Shown: positions 43,925 through 54,993 of the stretch, piece by piece
How the letters are laid out: every line of letters starts with the position of its first letter
Numbering within the stretch: position 1 is the first letter of the stretch
Source of the DNA: Earliella scabrosa
Taxonomy: Eukaryota > Basidiomycota > Agaricomycetes > Polyporales > Polyporaceae
NCBI GenBank assembly: GCA_022605405.1
Contig: JABYQQ010000027.1
Coordinates: 496,001-560,000, forward strand
Length of the DNA: 64,000 bases
Direction of reading: 5' to 3'
Position numbers and translations under genes: made by a program
The notes under the pieces: generated by a model
Told to the model about the DNA's origin: nothing
What the model saw: the letters and a program-made list of their open reading frames with translations, nothing else
Database searches by the model: none

Positions 43925-44459
43925 GAGGGACCCGGTAAGTCCCACGCACTGCAGCACACATACGTTGACCTCTTGACTCTAGCGGGATGATCACAGGCAC
44001 AGCAATCGCCCTTCTTGAACGCCGGATCTATCTTCTGGCAAAAGGTTCTTGGTACGTAATCGTTAGATGAGACCATCTCTAGCAAATTGCTCATAGGCAG
44101 GGAAAAGGACCGCGTTTAACCTGCTCGCGATACGAATGTTTGCGGCGCAGCTCTGAAAATGAAAGGTCGTCTTGTGATTGGTACTATGTCCCTTCACACA
44201 CGCGGTGTGCGACTTCTCACTCCTGAGTATGGATGAATCTGCAATGATCCAGAACGCTTCTCTACAGCTTCGATCTCCACACGAGTGCAATCAGAAGTGA
44301 GTGGCCGGGGCTCACGACCATTGCGGATTGGCTTTGGTACATACTATACATCTCTCTCTAATCTGCATCCGCCGTTCTCGGCCGTCTCATTTGTGGGTGT
44401 TTCGTAACGGAGTCTCAGTCCCGCAAACGGATGATGCATCGCGCTAGTGAAACCAGCCC
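43925..44459. other. Convergent intergenic region
   Basis: Lies between the BTB gene stop and the P450 remnant stop on the other strand. Nothing recognised. Confidence 0.45.
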
Positions 44460-45275
44460 TCAATTGTTCAGCTGGGATATGACCGCTGCAACCTTGCCCG
44501 AGCGGGGCACAATCCTGCACTTGAACGGCTGTGGCTGACTGTGTATGCGTCATGAGCATCTCGAGAATTGAGCATGAGTTGTATGCTACCGTCCTGCTGA
44601 GACACCAACCTCGTGAAGCCCGCCTTGAAGGCTGCCGGCGGAGTGTACTCCTTCCCTGCTTCGTCGAGAGGCTTCCGGATGTCGAACGCGGCGACGAGGT
44701 GCGCGATGGCGAGCCAGAGGGACGCGTCGGCGAACGCTTGGCCAGGGCATACCCTGTGGACGACGAGATGAATTATCGGGGCCATGTAGCCGGACGTACG
44801 TGCAAGCCATCTCACCTGCGCCCGAAGCCAAAGATGAAGCTGGTCGGGAGGTCCTTCGACGGCGCGAGCTTTCCCGTCCGGAGGTGGCGCTCCGGGCGGA
44901 ACTCTTCAGGCTCGGGGTACGCAGAGGGATCGCGAGTCATGCCCCTGTGATCGTGGACCGCAGTTACGTGAACGAGAGTGCCTGGCACGGAGGTAAGGAC
45001 ACGACAGACCAGATGTTTGCCATGACCATACATCCGGCTGGGATATCGTAGCCGTGATATTGGTCGTCGGACATGACGCGATGAGGGACGGCTGTGCGCG
45101 TCGCGGTGAGATGAGAACTCTGGGATTGAACTGAGCATCGCGGGCTCACCGAGGGGGAGGCCAGGATTCCATCTGCATCGGTGTATGTTAACTCTCGCTT
45201 AGCATGACAGTTGTGGTGCGATGCGAGAGGGGACGCACCGATAGAGCTCCTCCAGCCAGAGGATTGGAGCTATGA
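44460..45275 (-). pseudogene. Cytochrome P450 C-terminal remnant
   Basis: Exon pieces in order on the minus strand read WLEELYRWNPGLPL, VPHRVMSDDQYHGYDIPAGC, VHDHRGMTRDPSAYPEPEEF, SFIFGFGRR joined over an intron to VCPGQAFADASLWLAIAHLV, and QPQPFKCRIVPRSGK to the stop at 44460. The heme-binding cysteine (FGFGRRVCPG) is kept. These are the last third of a microsomal P450 of the mushroom O-methylsterigmatocystin-oxidoreductase-like type. Nothing resembling the membrane anchor, I-helix or the ExxR helix is present upstream, where the frame dissolves at about 45275. In addition, the intron before VHDH ends in CT rather than AG (about 44960). Both points argue that it is dead. Confidence 0.78.
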
Positions 45276-45474
45276 TCCGACTTCCGCCGGACGTCCGGCG
45301 GACGTCCGCTGTTGAACGCCCAGGCATCACCACGTGCGGAACGTTTACGCGTCTCGCTAACGCGCCTGAGTTCATTTCTAACCACCCACATTTCACCCTC
45401 GACTCTGTTGTTCCGCACTCCAAAGATCTCAGGGCTGTAAGCACTTAGCGTTCCGTACACTAGCTACTGTGTCG

Positions 45475-45800
45475 AATGGCGCGAACCTCTTCAGCAACAT
45501 TCCGCGTTCCGGATGATAGCTTTTATGGTACGGATCCCTTCAGTAGAATGCCCAGCTGCGTTCAGCAAGATTCCGAGGTGCGGAACCCTCTCAGCCATCG
45601 TGCGTTCCGGATGATAGCTTTTTGTTTGAATGGTGCGGATCCCTTCAGTAGAATGCCCAGCTGCGTAGCTCTCCGAGCATCGTGCGTTCCGCATTCCGTC
45701 TGGTGTCTTGAACGGTGCGAAACCCTTCAGGAGAATTCCGAGGTGCGTCACTCTCTAAGCATCGTGCGTTTCGCATGCTCGCTGTCATGACTAGCATGGT
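45475..45800. repeat. Imperfect tandem repeat, about 82-97-base units
   Basis: Units begin GTGCGTTCCG or close variants near 45503, 45600, 45681 and 45763, each with ATGGTGCG..CCCTTCAGTAGAATGCCC-like text and ending near CATC. Units 1 and 2 share CGGATGATAGCTTTT and TAGAATGCCCAGCTGCGT; units 3 and 4 are more diverged. The array lies just upstream of the P450 remnant and codes for nothing convincing. Confidence 0.75.
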
Positions 45801-46337
45801 GCGAAACCCTTCGGTAGGCAAACAACGCTCACCTGCGTAACCGCTCAGCTCCCAGAGACGAGCGTGGAGCACACTACCACATCAAATTGATGGTGCGCCC
45901 TCCGAATCTCCTCCTGGCATAGTACTTACTGTAATTTTGAATTCTTCAGGCCCAATTCCATCCGGAATGCGTCAGTTGAACGTGGCTTGGTCATTGGTTT
46001 TTCTAACCAGCAAGACGTGGAATCCGCTCCTTTGACGTCGACTGGCTTAGCAGGGTGCTGTCTAATTTGTCCTTCCATCTCTCTACCCCTCAACTCCTGA
46101 CCAACGGTCAATAGAGACTCTATTCAAACGTGTGTCTGCCAGCCTTACTTACCATTCAGTTCACAGCCCCATTTGCGCGACTATCCCATTTAGCCGACGG
46201 CATTGAGTCTATATAGCCCGTAGCCTTGCTCCCGGAGGCGCGCTCTCGCCCCTTTGCCAACACTCCTCATCGAATCTTTCCTCGACCTCGACCTCTCTGA
46301 ATACCGCCCCTTCTTTGTGCCCTATCCTCGTGCTTTA
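45801..46337. other. Intergenic, nothing recognised
   Basis: No gene. A frame of the next gene is open back to 46254 (TTG only). A TATA-like CTATATAGCC lies at about 46209, some 130 bases before ATG 46338. Confidence 0.4.
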
Positions 46338-48573
46338 ATGAATCCCTCTGAGCTTGACCGTCTTGTCGATCCTCTTCAGCACCTCAAACTCTGTCCCGAC
46401 TGTAACAATGCCAAGGTGTCAGCCCCCCAGCTCTGCGAGGGAAAGAAACGTCCGGAACATAAGGATTTGTGGTACGAAGTTGTATGTTCCAACGTTCTAC
46501 TCTAAGTAAGCACTACCTTTCCACTTACTATTACTACCATAATCTCCGCAAGTGCATCAACAACTCTGAGGCCGCCTTGCATCGCTGTCAATATCTCAAA
46601 TTTCTCACAGACCTCCCACCTGGCAAGCCTACAGGCAGTCCCCGGAAGCCATGTCCGGGTCGGATGTGTGCTACTGACGCGCCTGGTAGTCGCAATCTCA
46701 GTTGCCTGTTCGGGCTATGCGAAGCTTGCTGCGCGGATGCGCACCGGCTGCTTGTGGGCTTGCGTCGCTGTGGTATTTCTAGTCATCGCACGGCTGTGGA
46801 CCAGCCTGCGCGGAAAGGTATGACAGTGTCATCTCTTCTTCCCCGCCAATATCTGTTCATTCATACCTTTGCCATGGAAGGTCGCCGTGGCCGTGCCAAC
46901 GTACCGTCGGTCCCTCCCGCACCTCCAATTCCTCCCGCACCTCCCGTTCCTGCCACCGCTCCCGTTCCTGCCACCGCTCCCGTTCCTGACAACCCTCCCG
47001 TTCCTGCCAACCCTCCCGTTTCTCCCGACTCTCCCGCACCTTCCATTCCACTCGCTTCAGCAGCGCCAACACCGTCGCACCCTGACAGTGCTGCCATGCC
47101 TGATGACACTCTGCTGCCCAAGAAACGCCGCAGTCGGTCAAAGAAGCATGGGGCTACTTCTAGCCGGAAGAACGCCGCTCAAGGCGATGCTGAGTTGTTG
47201 CGGCCCCATCTTTCCTCCTATGCACTCTCGATAGACCCTCCATACGAACGCCAGCTGCATGATGCCCAGATTGACGAACTTCGCCGTCAGGAGGTCAACA
47301 ATGCAAGCAAGGCTTCTGAGGAAGAACAAGGGAAGACGATTGTATTGGTTTGGTGGCATGAGGTGGGTCGACCTGGTCTTGGCCGTTCAAGTATATCATA
47401 CCTATCCTCTGATCTCCTACCAGGACAACAAGGCCCCCGTCATCACTCAGATCGTCGCCCCTCACTATCCCTGGTTCCGCCCATCTGATTCAGCATACCT
47501 CGTCAAACGCTTCAAGTTCGACAACGAGTACTTCGAGTACTTCGACTGGAGCTCGTACAACTGGTTCGAGGGAGATAACACAACTCCCCGTCGCAATGTA
47601 TTGACGTGTGGCGACCTTCATTTTCGCTCGCTGGGCGTGGTTCAGGCACCGGACATGCCGTCAGGCCTGCGGGTCTTGAAACGCGCTGGAACTGAGCTGA
47701 CCGACTCTCAGGTCAAACACTCTTTGTGAGTACACATGGGGCACCTCTACGATCTCACCGATCTTACTCATGCTGACACGTTGTCTCAGCTCACCCATCC
47801 CTCACACGCCCATACCCACGTACAACCTGCTCCCTCGTTCCAACACTCCGACGCCGATATCTTCAATGCGGTTCCCTCGTCTCCTTTGGGACACCCTTGG
47901 AGTGGCCTCCCCTCGAAGTATCACTACCTCCACCTCGAGCAACCTGGAGACGCCTGTCAGCGGCATGCGCAAGCTATCTCTAGCAGACAATGCTCCGTCG
48001 ACGCCGTCGGCCAGACCACGAGCGGATCTTGACCACTCAGGACCCATCCCTTCGCCTTCATATGCCACTGCCACTCCCCAGTCAATCCCGACTCCATACA
48101 CCCCCCGGCTCCGGAGCGAAGAGCTTTCCGATGGCACTGGCACTGTCCCTCCCATGATTCCTGCCCTCTTCTCCTCAAAAAGCTCCTCTATCGGTGTGCT
48201 GCCAGACATGTCCTCCCCTATTACTTTCTACAGGCCGCTGGATCTCGGTCCAGCGCCACGCGGACCTTCAAAATGCGGCTGGCCATGGCTGTACTTCTGC
48301 GACATGGCCGCCGGTTTCGAGGCCTGGGAACGATTCCGGAATGATAGCATGTCTGTTGGTGCTGCCTTCGACCTTGCTTTCCCTGGTCATTCTCGTAAGA
48401 AACAGACCTTCAGTGACAACTACATGGTATTCAAGAAAGCGCGTGAGTGCCCGGGCGTGGTTCAACGGTGGAAGTCATATGGGAGAAGCTCTAAAGGAGA
48501 GTGGGCGATATTTCGGGCGACGTGGGGCAAGAAGAGAGCCCCGATCACATCACAACTATGCTTGGAACTCTGA
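46338..48573 (+). CDS. Cysteine-rich protein of a multi-copy basidiomycete family, frame doubtful
   Basis: From ATG 46338 the frame reads MNPSELDRLVDPLQHLKLCP, DCNNAKVSAPQLCEGKKRP and EHKDLWYEVVC. Then the frame must change near 46500 to reach YYYYHNLRKC, a second cysteine cluster (CPGRMC, CLFGLCEACCADAH) and a proline-rich repeat. Clean splices follow: 47362/47424 (WWHE to DNKAPVITQIVAPHYPWF) and 47725/47790, with the last exon ending at 48573 after FRNDSMSVGAAFDLAFPGHS and WKSYGRSSKGEWAIFRATWG. I know similar anonymous proteins as a repeated family in mushroom genomes; the two cysteine clusters suggest zinc binding. No function is established. The missing junction near 46500 could be an odd intron or a disabling frameshift. 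Confidence 0.6.
46905..47045 (+). repeat. 18-base coding repeat, proline-rich
   Basis: Units close to CCTCCCGTTCCTGCCACC repeat about seven times, giving PPVPATAPVPATAPVPDNPP-type protein. The array keeps the reading frame of the cysteine-rich gene around it. Confidence 0.8.
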
Positions 48574-50706
48574 CTTTGTCCTGCTTCTGGTACGGTAAAG
48601 CACATACATCGTATCCTAGAGAATGTAGTGTAGGTTGTCCGTAATCTGAACTCCCATCTCCGCGCTTATGAGCACACAAATTTGTCTCCTCTTGGTGTCG
48701 AGCAACGCGGGGTTCCGCTTGATGGACGCTAGCTGCGGGGATAAGCAGCAATGCTGGCTTCTCCGCCGCCTTGTCGAGCAGGGTCAGCAAGACCCTAGGC
48801 AAGAGCACGAGAGGCCGGACGGGCGGGGAGGCGTATCGTGGATGAGCTCCAACGGCCTCATCTTGCACTGGTTCGTCACCACCTCATCGCGCTCGGTGTT
48901 CTTTTTGCTCTCAGAGTGCTTCTGGTGGTTTGTCATCTCGGACACAGCTTGCTAAGGCATAATCTGAGACGGTGGCGGAAGGGGCAGGCGTCGAGGCTCG
49001 GGTCGGGTCGATATGATTGGTCTGTTCGGCGATGAGGGTAGGACGGTCGACTCGGGGTTTGGGAAGGTGATGGATGTAGGTCATGGTGTTGTAGGTCATG
49101 GTGTGCGTCATTGACATGCTGAGGCGCAGCTGCAACATGAGTGAGAGAGCGGAGGTGAGAGAAGTCGACATTCACGTAGCGTGCGGCGATGATATCTTCG
49201 TGTATAGAGGTATTGTCAGGGGGGTACTTGAAGCCGTCACCGACTAGCTGGTGACGCGGGGCAAGAGAAGAGAGCGGACGTATGGAGAAGCATCTTCGAC
49301 ATGCGCCTATTCAGAGCGGCTCTGACGCAAACGGACCAGTACGCACCTCGCCGTGGCAGAGAACACCCTCCTAGACGGGGTCGTCCACCTCGCACATCAA
49401 ACTACCATCTCCATCACCAATGACCGGGAAATCTATTGCGATGGATTGCAGGTGAGGAAGAAGTGAGCAGGGGAAGGAGCAGATGAAAGTGCATACGTAC
49501 CACTCAATTATCGCGGCGGGGCGTAGTACAAGTGAAAGCGGGTAAGTAGGAGGGAGCAGATGGGCGTACCTGTCTCACGGGCGTCAGATGGGCTTGTTCG
49601 TGCGATTTGCGACGGGTCCCGCATCCTAGATGTAAGAGTTTGACCGTGCAGCACCGCACATGCACAACGCCTACCCCGTCGTCCCCACGACGAACAGGCC
49701 AACACGCCCGCACATAGAGCTTCCGGCCAGGTTCCACCGTGCCCGTCGTTATTGCGTCGGGTTCATCACGCGCTTATGAACCTTGACCCTTGGGAAGGCT
49801 ACGCTGTGGCGTTTGTTCTTGGTGCGTGCATCTCAACTTCTCTTCGCTTTTGTTGCGTGATATGGCCGCCGGTCCACTGGGGTACTCGTCCAACGCCGGC
49901 CTGGAGGTGGAAACCGCGAGGGCAATGTCCAGGTCGGAGAGGTCGAACTCGTCGGTGAGCTTCAAATTTGCGCGCGACAGGCCGGATTGAACAGCAACTT
50001 GTGGGCCATGAACTGAGCGACCAATGGCCCGATGCGTTGAGCACCACTCTCGAGATATGAAGTGTAAGTAAATGGATGCGCACCTTGACCGACCTCGACC
50101 GACGCGGAACTCGAGGATAGCGATGCCGACGATCGGCGGGAGGGATGAATCGTCGACTTGGGGGTTGAACGTGCTTGCCCGTCTCAACACCATAGTATGT
50201 GTGCGGGTAGTTCTGCTCCACGACCGTGCTGCGAGTCTATGCTCTGAGTGGCCGGGTTCTTCTTGGGCTGCGTCATCTTGTCCGTCGTGCGATGTGCGAC
50301 GGGTCCCGCATGCTCGATGTAAGAGTTTGACCGTGCACGGTCTGCAGCATCGCAGACGGATATTGCAAGCACGAGAGCGATGACTCACCTGAGCATGATG
50401 GCTTCAGCCCAGCTGAGCGACGTACAACCGCTCCTTCATATGACGCCTTGACTCTTCGTCCCCGCTCGAGCCAGTTGTCCTCCGTCGCTAGGAGTTGCTG
50501 AGGTGTTCCTAGTGAAAGCGCTGCGGGGCGGGACCGTTGAGGGGTACTCAGGTGCGCCTGTTATGGCAGCCGGTGCTGGAGCGAAGATAAACTTGAAGAG
50601 GTCGACGAGGAAGCTTCACTCACATGTCGAGGAAGGCATGGTGCGCGCGCCCCGGCGTCTAGTGAAGCACGCCTCCTGCTCAGTCCAATGGTAACACCAA
50701 TGAGTA
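48574..50706. other. Unresolved region with possible exon scraps
   Basis: Minus-strand pieces look protein-like but cannot be joined. They are SIKRNPALLDTKRRQICVLI (about 48700), DDSSLPPIVGIAILEFRVGR (about 50120), FMAHKLLFNPACRAQI (about 50000) after a possible GT-AG intron, and FDLSDLDIALAVST (about 49920). I recognise no family. A 52-base direct repeat (49599-49650 and 50286-50337) lies here. Confidence 0.35.
49599..50337 (+). repeat. 52-base direct repeat, two copies 687 bases apart
   Basis: 49599-49650 and 50286-50337 differ at about three positions and share GCGACGGGTCCCGCAT and GATGTAAGAGTTTGACCGTG. Flanks are not similar. It may be a duplicated gene segment or solo repeat ends. Confidence 0.75.
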
Positions 50707-50864
50707 CAGTCTTCCCCCGCTCGATGGGTCACCCCGTTCAGTGGGTCGCCTCGCACCACAGCTGAGCGCTTTGTTGGCGTTCTGGTGCCACCTCCCGCCA
50801 AAAAGTTGCCCTATAAGACAGGTGACCCATCGACCGGGGTGACCCATTGAACGGGGGATGACTG
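50707..50864. mobile_element. Pogo/Tc1-like MITE (158 bases) with TA target duplication
   Basis: The left end reads CAGTCTTCCCCCGCTCGATG and the reverse complement of the right end reads CAGTCATCCCCCGTTCAATG; both continue with GGTCACCCCG. The element is flanked by TA at 50705-50706 and 50865-50866. TA duplication plus ends starting CAGT fit fungal pogo/Fot1-type elements. It has no coding capacity. Confidence 0.8.
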
Positions 50865-51192
50865 TACCTCGCACGTCGGACCCAGGACAAGCCCCGCTTT
50901 TGTCTCCACGCGACAGATCGTCGTGGACGCATGCCTCGTTCGGTCGCAGTGCGCACGGACCTGCACGGGAAAGGGGGAACCGCGCCTTGACGCGTCTGTG
51001 GCGTGAGAACCATATCTATCAACTTCTCACCCTCGGCACCGCAAATATTTAAAGGGCCACGTTGGGAATCCTTCTACTTGTCCCGTCCCTGGATGACTGC
51101 CCCTCTCCGGTGACGGGACACCCTCAACTCAAGTGACAAGACCGCATCTCAATCCAATCTGCCAGCTCTTCCGGTAAGCAGTCCTCTCGTAT

Positions 51193-51597
51193 ATGGGCTT
51201 GTACCAGCCGTGGACTCAGGCCGTGTATGTTCACCGTCGATGGTTGTGCCCCATCATTATGCTTCTTGCTCTTTCCTCTTTCAAATCACTGATGCGAGCT
51301 TATCTGCAGGATCGGTGTCGGAGCAGGCTGCTCCGATCTCCCTCTCTGTCCTCTTGGGTTGACGTTACACCTGGCCTCATTGTAGCGCGCTTCTTCGAGA
51401 CCACCATCGTGCGTCACCGCCTTGATAACGTTGCAGCGACCGTCTCCAACCTGCTCATGAATACGGCTGCCATCGGTGAGCGCGAAGGTTCCTATTTGTC
51501 TTTACATTGCTACAGTCGTTATCAGTACTATCTGGTCAAAGCTTTCCTAGATACTTGTGATAATAAATCATACGTTGCCAGGGCTAAGGCTGTGTGA
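51193..51597 (+). CDS. Unrecognised open frame, 134 residues
   Basis: The frame starts at ATG 51193 (MGLYQPWTQAVYVHRRW), has a hydrophobic stretch LCPIIMLLALSSF and ends at 51597. I recognise no domain. Part of it (TTIVRHRLDNVAATVSNLLM) looks helical. It may contain an unspotted intron or be chance; there is no supporting neighbour. Confidence 0.2.
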   Translation: MGLYQPWTQAVYVHRRWLCPIIMLLALSSFKSLMRAYLQDRCRSRLLRSPSLSSWVDVTPGLIVARFFETTIVRHRLDNVAATVSNLLMNTAAIGEREGSYLSLHCYSRYQYYLVKAFLDTCDNKSYVARAKAV

Positions 51598-52442
51598 ATT
51601 GGGTTCGTCCGTGATTGTGAGGGGGCGGCTTTGCAAGAGTCTCCTCCCGTATTTGGATTGAGGAGAGCGCCATAGGCCGGCATAGGCTTGCCGTGATCCG
51701 GGCACACCCCGAGCGACATAAATTTTTGGAATAGCTGGAGGCTCGAGGCTCAACGCTAAACCGCACTGACGTGTTCCTTCACTCTTCAACCCACCTTCTT
51801 GCATGTACAGCAGTAAGTCACTTCACAACCATTTGCCCGAGAGCGATGATAGACCGGCTCTGGACAGTGAAAAGCAAGTCACCGTCACCGTCTGTTCTCA
51901 ACGGCAACGTCACCACACCAGTTGTAGATCAATAGTGAGCTGAGTGTCACATCTACATCTACATGCTCATCATGACCTCGGTGGAATTGCAGTTTCTCCC
52001 CCACGCTGCCTGGCGACCACACTCCTGACGTTGAACGTGCCCCGAAAGTTTTGATCACAGCACTCGTCCAAGAGGTCCAAGACGACCTCGTCGCGTTTGA
52101 ACCGCATCTCGCACAGCTTGTCGGAGCCCGTGATAACGACGGGTTGCAAGACACGGAATGCTCGGAGGTATGTCTGTGAAGTGTCATGGCTTTCTGTATC
52201 ACTAGTAACCGAATGAGCAGGGTACCATCAAACCGACGGCTAGGCAGGAACGGCGAGGGCATGTAACACCTTACCCCCAACGCGACCTTGCGATTCCAGC
52301 GTCGAGAACACTTCACTACACAGAGGTTTTGCATGCATCTGCTTCTCTCGTGACGTAGGCACTGATAGTTGCTCAGGCTTCTGAACATAGGAGGTCATCC
52401 CATCGGCGCCAGCGGCGGAGGGACGACCTTACCAAGAAGATC
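51598..52442. other. Intergenic, nothing recognised
   Basis: Short frames only; upstream region of the gene at 52443. Confidence 0.4.
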
Positions 52443-53811
52443 ATGAATGGAAAGATTCATCAGGCGGAGTCAACAGCCAGTTCGGGCACAGTGTCCTCGC
52501 TGCCCGCAACTAGCACGGGGTGGGCTGGAAGCGACTTCCGACGACGAAAGCACATCCCTGACTGGGTTGAGAGGGAATGGGAGGCTGGCACCATTGCACA
52601 ACGCTTGCTCGGTGAGCTGAAGTTCAGAAAAATCCCCTATAACCGGTGAGTACTTCACAACGACGGTGTTAGTTCTTACATACGAGTCATCCTCTAGGAC
52701 CCCTAAGTGGTTTGTGGATCAGGATGGTAGAGCGTTTGGGTTTCGCAGCGACGTCCCATTTTGGATGGAGTCCCGCGAGGAACCGGAGCAGCTGACCTTT
52801 CTTGAGAGGTTTGAAGCGGACTGCTTGTCATACATCGCGCGGTGTGGCCCCAGAGCTGCTGGAGATCTTGAAGTTAACAATCGTGGGAGGCATTGGTACA
52901 TGGTGGTGGGCATAGACCGCCAGAATAAACTGGTGAGCGCGCTTCTCGACTGTAGCGTAAAAATTATTGTAACCTTCTACAGGTTCCCCAACTAACGCAG
53001 TTCCATCTGGCGCACGAGGAAGAGACGAAGTGGCTCACCCGAGCGGGCGGCCCGACAGACAGACTGATGTACGTCGCTCACTATCAGCCCGTCCAGCCAT
53101 CACTTTGACGTAGGATATGCAGAAGACACGCTGCCAGGGTCTTTGAGACACGATTCCCGGCGATGGCAGCGAGAGTGAGGAGGTGTTCGGATCTTCTCGC
53201 GGCGCAAGGTCACGAGCATGCTAGGCCTCCTTTCGGGTATTGGTACAATTATTGTATCAATGGTCCTCAAGATGACGTCCAAGGCGTCTTGACCCGGCCG
53301 CATGTGGACGGCAAGAATCTGGCATTTATGATGTGTGTGGTATTTGTCTGGGGTACGTGAAGCAGCCAGTCTTGCTTGTTGTTGACTATAGCTGAACTTG
53401 TCCGCTACAGGCAAATTCTTGCACAAGGAGAAGGCCTGGCTGGTATTATGGGAAGCAGGGCTCGTCATTGAGTTACGTCCCGGCTGTCTCCTGTTCTACC
53501 CTTCCTCGCTCTTCACTCATTTCAACGTCAATATAGAAGGTCCGTGAGAGTTCTTCTGTGGATTCCGGTATCTGTTGACATGGTTCGTAGACTGTTCTGT
53601 TGTCACCACATCAGATGGAGCTGTTCCCACTCCGGAGAACTCCTCCCCGGTTAACGGTGTCCAAGGACGAGGCTCAGTGGTGTTCTTCAACCAAGCAACC
53701 ATGTTTCAGCTTGCGGAACTGGGTTGTACAGTGAAGGAGGCCAAGAAGTTGGGGATCAAATCCACATGCGACAACATTCCTCAGATCAATTCCCTCCCCT
53801 GTCCTATGTAG
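52443..53811 (+). CDS. Putative 2-oxoglutarate/Fe(II) dioxygenase-like protein
   Basis: Six exons: 52443-52645, 52698-52932, 52983-53068, 53114-53352, 53411-53539 and 53615-53811. All have GT-AG introns of 45-75 bases, phases agree, and the product is 362 residues. The second half has the marks of a double-stranded beta-helix dioxygenase. They are RPHVDGKN (H238, D240), then GKFLHKEKAWLVLWEAGLVI and LLFYPSSLFTHFN (H291), and RGSVVFFNQA (R316). H-x-D...H is the usual iron triad, and a later Arg could hold 2-oxoglutarate. The wording matches a family greatly expanded in mushroom genomes. My best guess is a relative of the fungal TET/JBP-type dioxygenases, some of which oxidise methylated DNA bases and travel with transposons; this link is inference. 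No stop or frameshift is present. Confidence 0.72.
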
Positions 53812-54993
53812 ATCAATGGTCTCCCCTCGATGGTTGTTATGTACAGTGCGACTACGCGATGAGATTGGGACGGACATAGGACTGACTCTAGTCTAATGTG
53901 CTGCCACTGCCCGACCCACCTTGTCTTCTCTGCACGCCGCTCATTGCACATGGGATCCGCGTGCTCGAGCGACGCTTCATCATACTCAGGACACCATCTC
54001 GATCCCATACTCATGGTACATGACGGTGTACTTGTGAAGGCCCAGCCAGCGTGATGCAAGCGTACCGTGACAGCAGACTGAGCTCCGCATCTGCAATGCA
54101 CTGCATAGGGCGGTATGGTGAATGGGGCGGTCTGGGGTCGAGAGTCTCTGCATGGCCCATTCCTGGGTTCGGCCACTGTTCCTAACCTACTGCGTAGGTG
54201 TATATATGAGCAGCAACGGGTTACCCGCTACTTCGAAATTGGAGACGTAGTTTCTGAAGTCGTGGTTCTTGGAAAGACGTATTGGCTGTAGCTTTAGAGT
54301 TAGAGCGATGGACAGGTTTTGATTCTTACAAGGGCACTAGCTGAGTGGCATACTTAGCGGAGGAAGACTGGAACGTTGACGTTGACGTCCATCACGACAT
54401 TCAATCCCTGAGCAGGATAAGATCGATTGACATAAGTACACAACTATCTATGGTATACATTCATACTGAGACTTTCGAGCAGGTAGCTATGATTGTTTCT
54501 GCGCTGTATGTATCGCTGTCGGGCTCGTCAGTGACGCGTTTGAATCATCATAAACGACACGCATATGGGAAAATATTAAGGATCGGTGCAAAGGTGGTCG
54601 CAATCGCCGGGATCGTTCAAGTCCAGAACAGCACCGGAATCCTGTCATGTTGACGTATCAAGACGACAGGATACACGCCACCCTGACATGGCATGAGAGA
54701 TACCCGCAGATCACATGGTCTCACCTATGAGGAAGATGGAGCGGTGAGCTAAGTTGGGGTTCGCCTTACAGCCAATCGGGACACCACGCACATTTCAGGG
54801 GCCAACCAACTCGTCCGTGGGCTGAGGCCAGAGTGTCGTGCCACCTGACAATAGCGTGAGGCACTTCTTAAGCTCCGAACTTGACGTAGTAGACCTTCGA
54901 AGATATAGTAAGGGGAACTATCGCGCGGAGGATAGATAGAACGAAGGAACGCTCACTTTGGGTCTAATCTCCTCTGCTCCTTCCCTCACGGGC
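53812..54993. other. Intergenic, nothing recognised
   Basis: A frame at 54345-54653 (GTG start, no ATG) has no family similarity. No repeats noted. Confidence 0.4.

Noticed and set aside
45475..45800. Regularly spaced repeats as a possible CRISPR array
   Set aside because: Units are adjacent and imperfect with no unique spacers, and the genome is eukaryotic.
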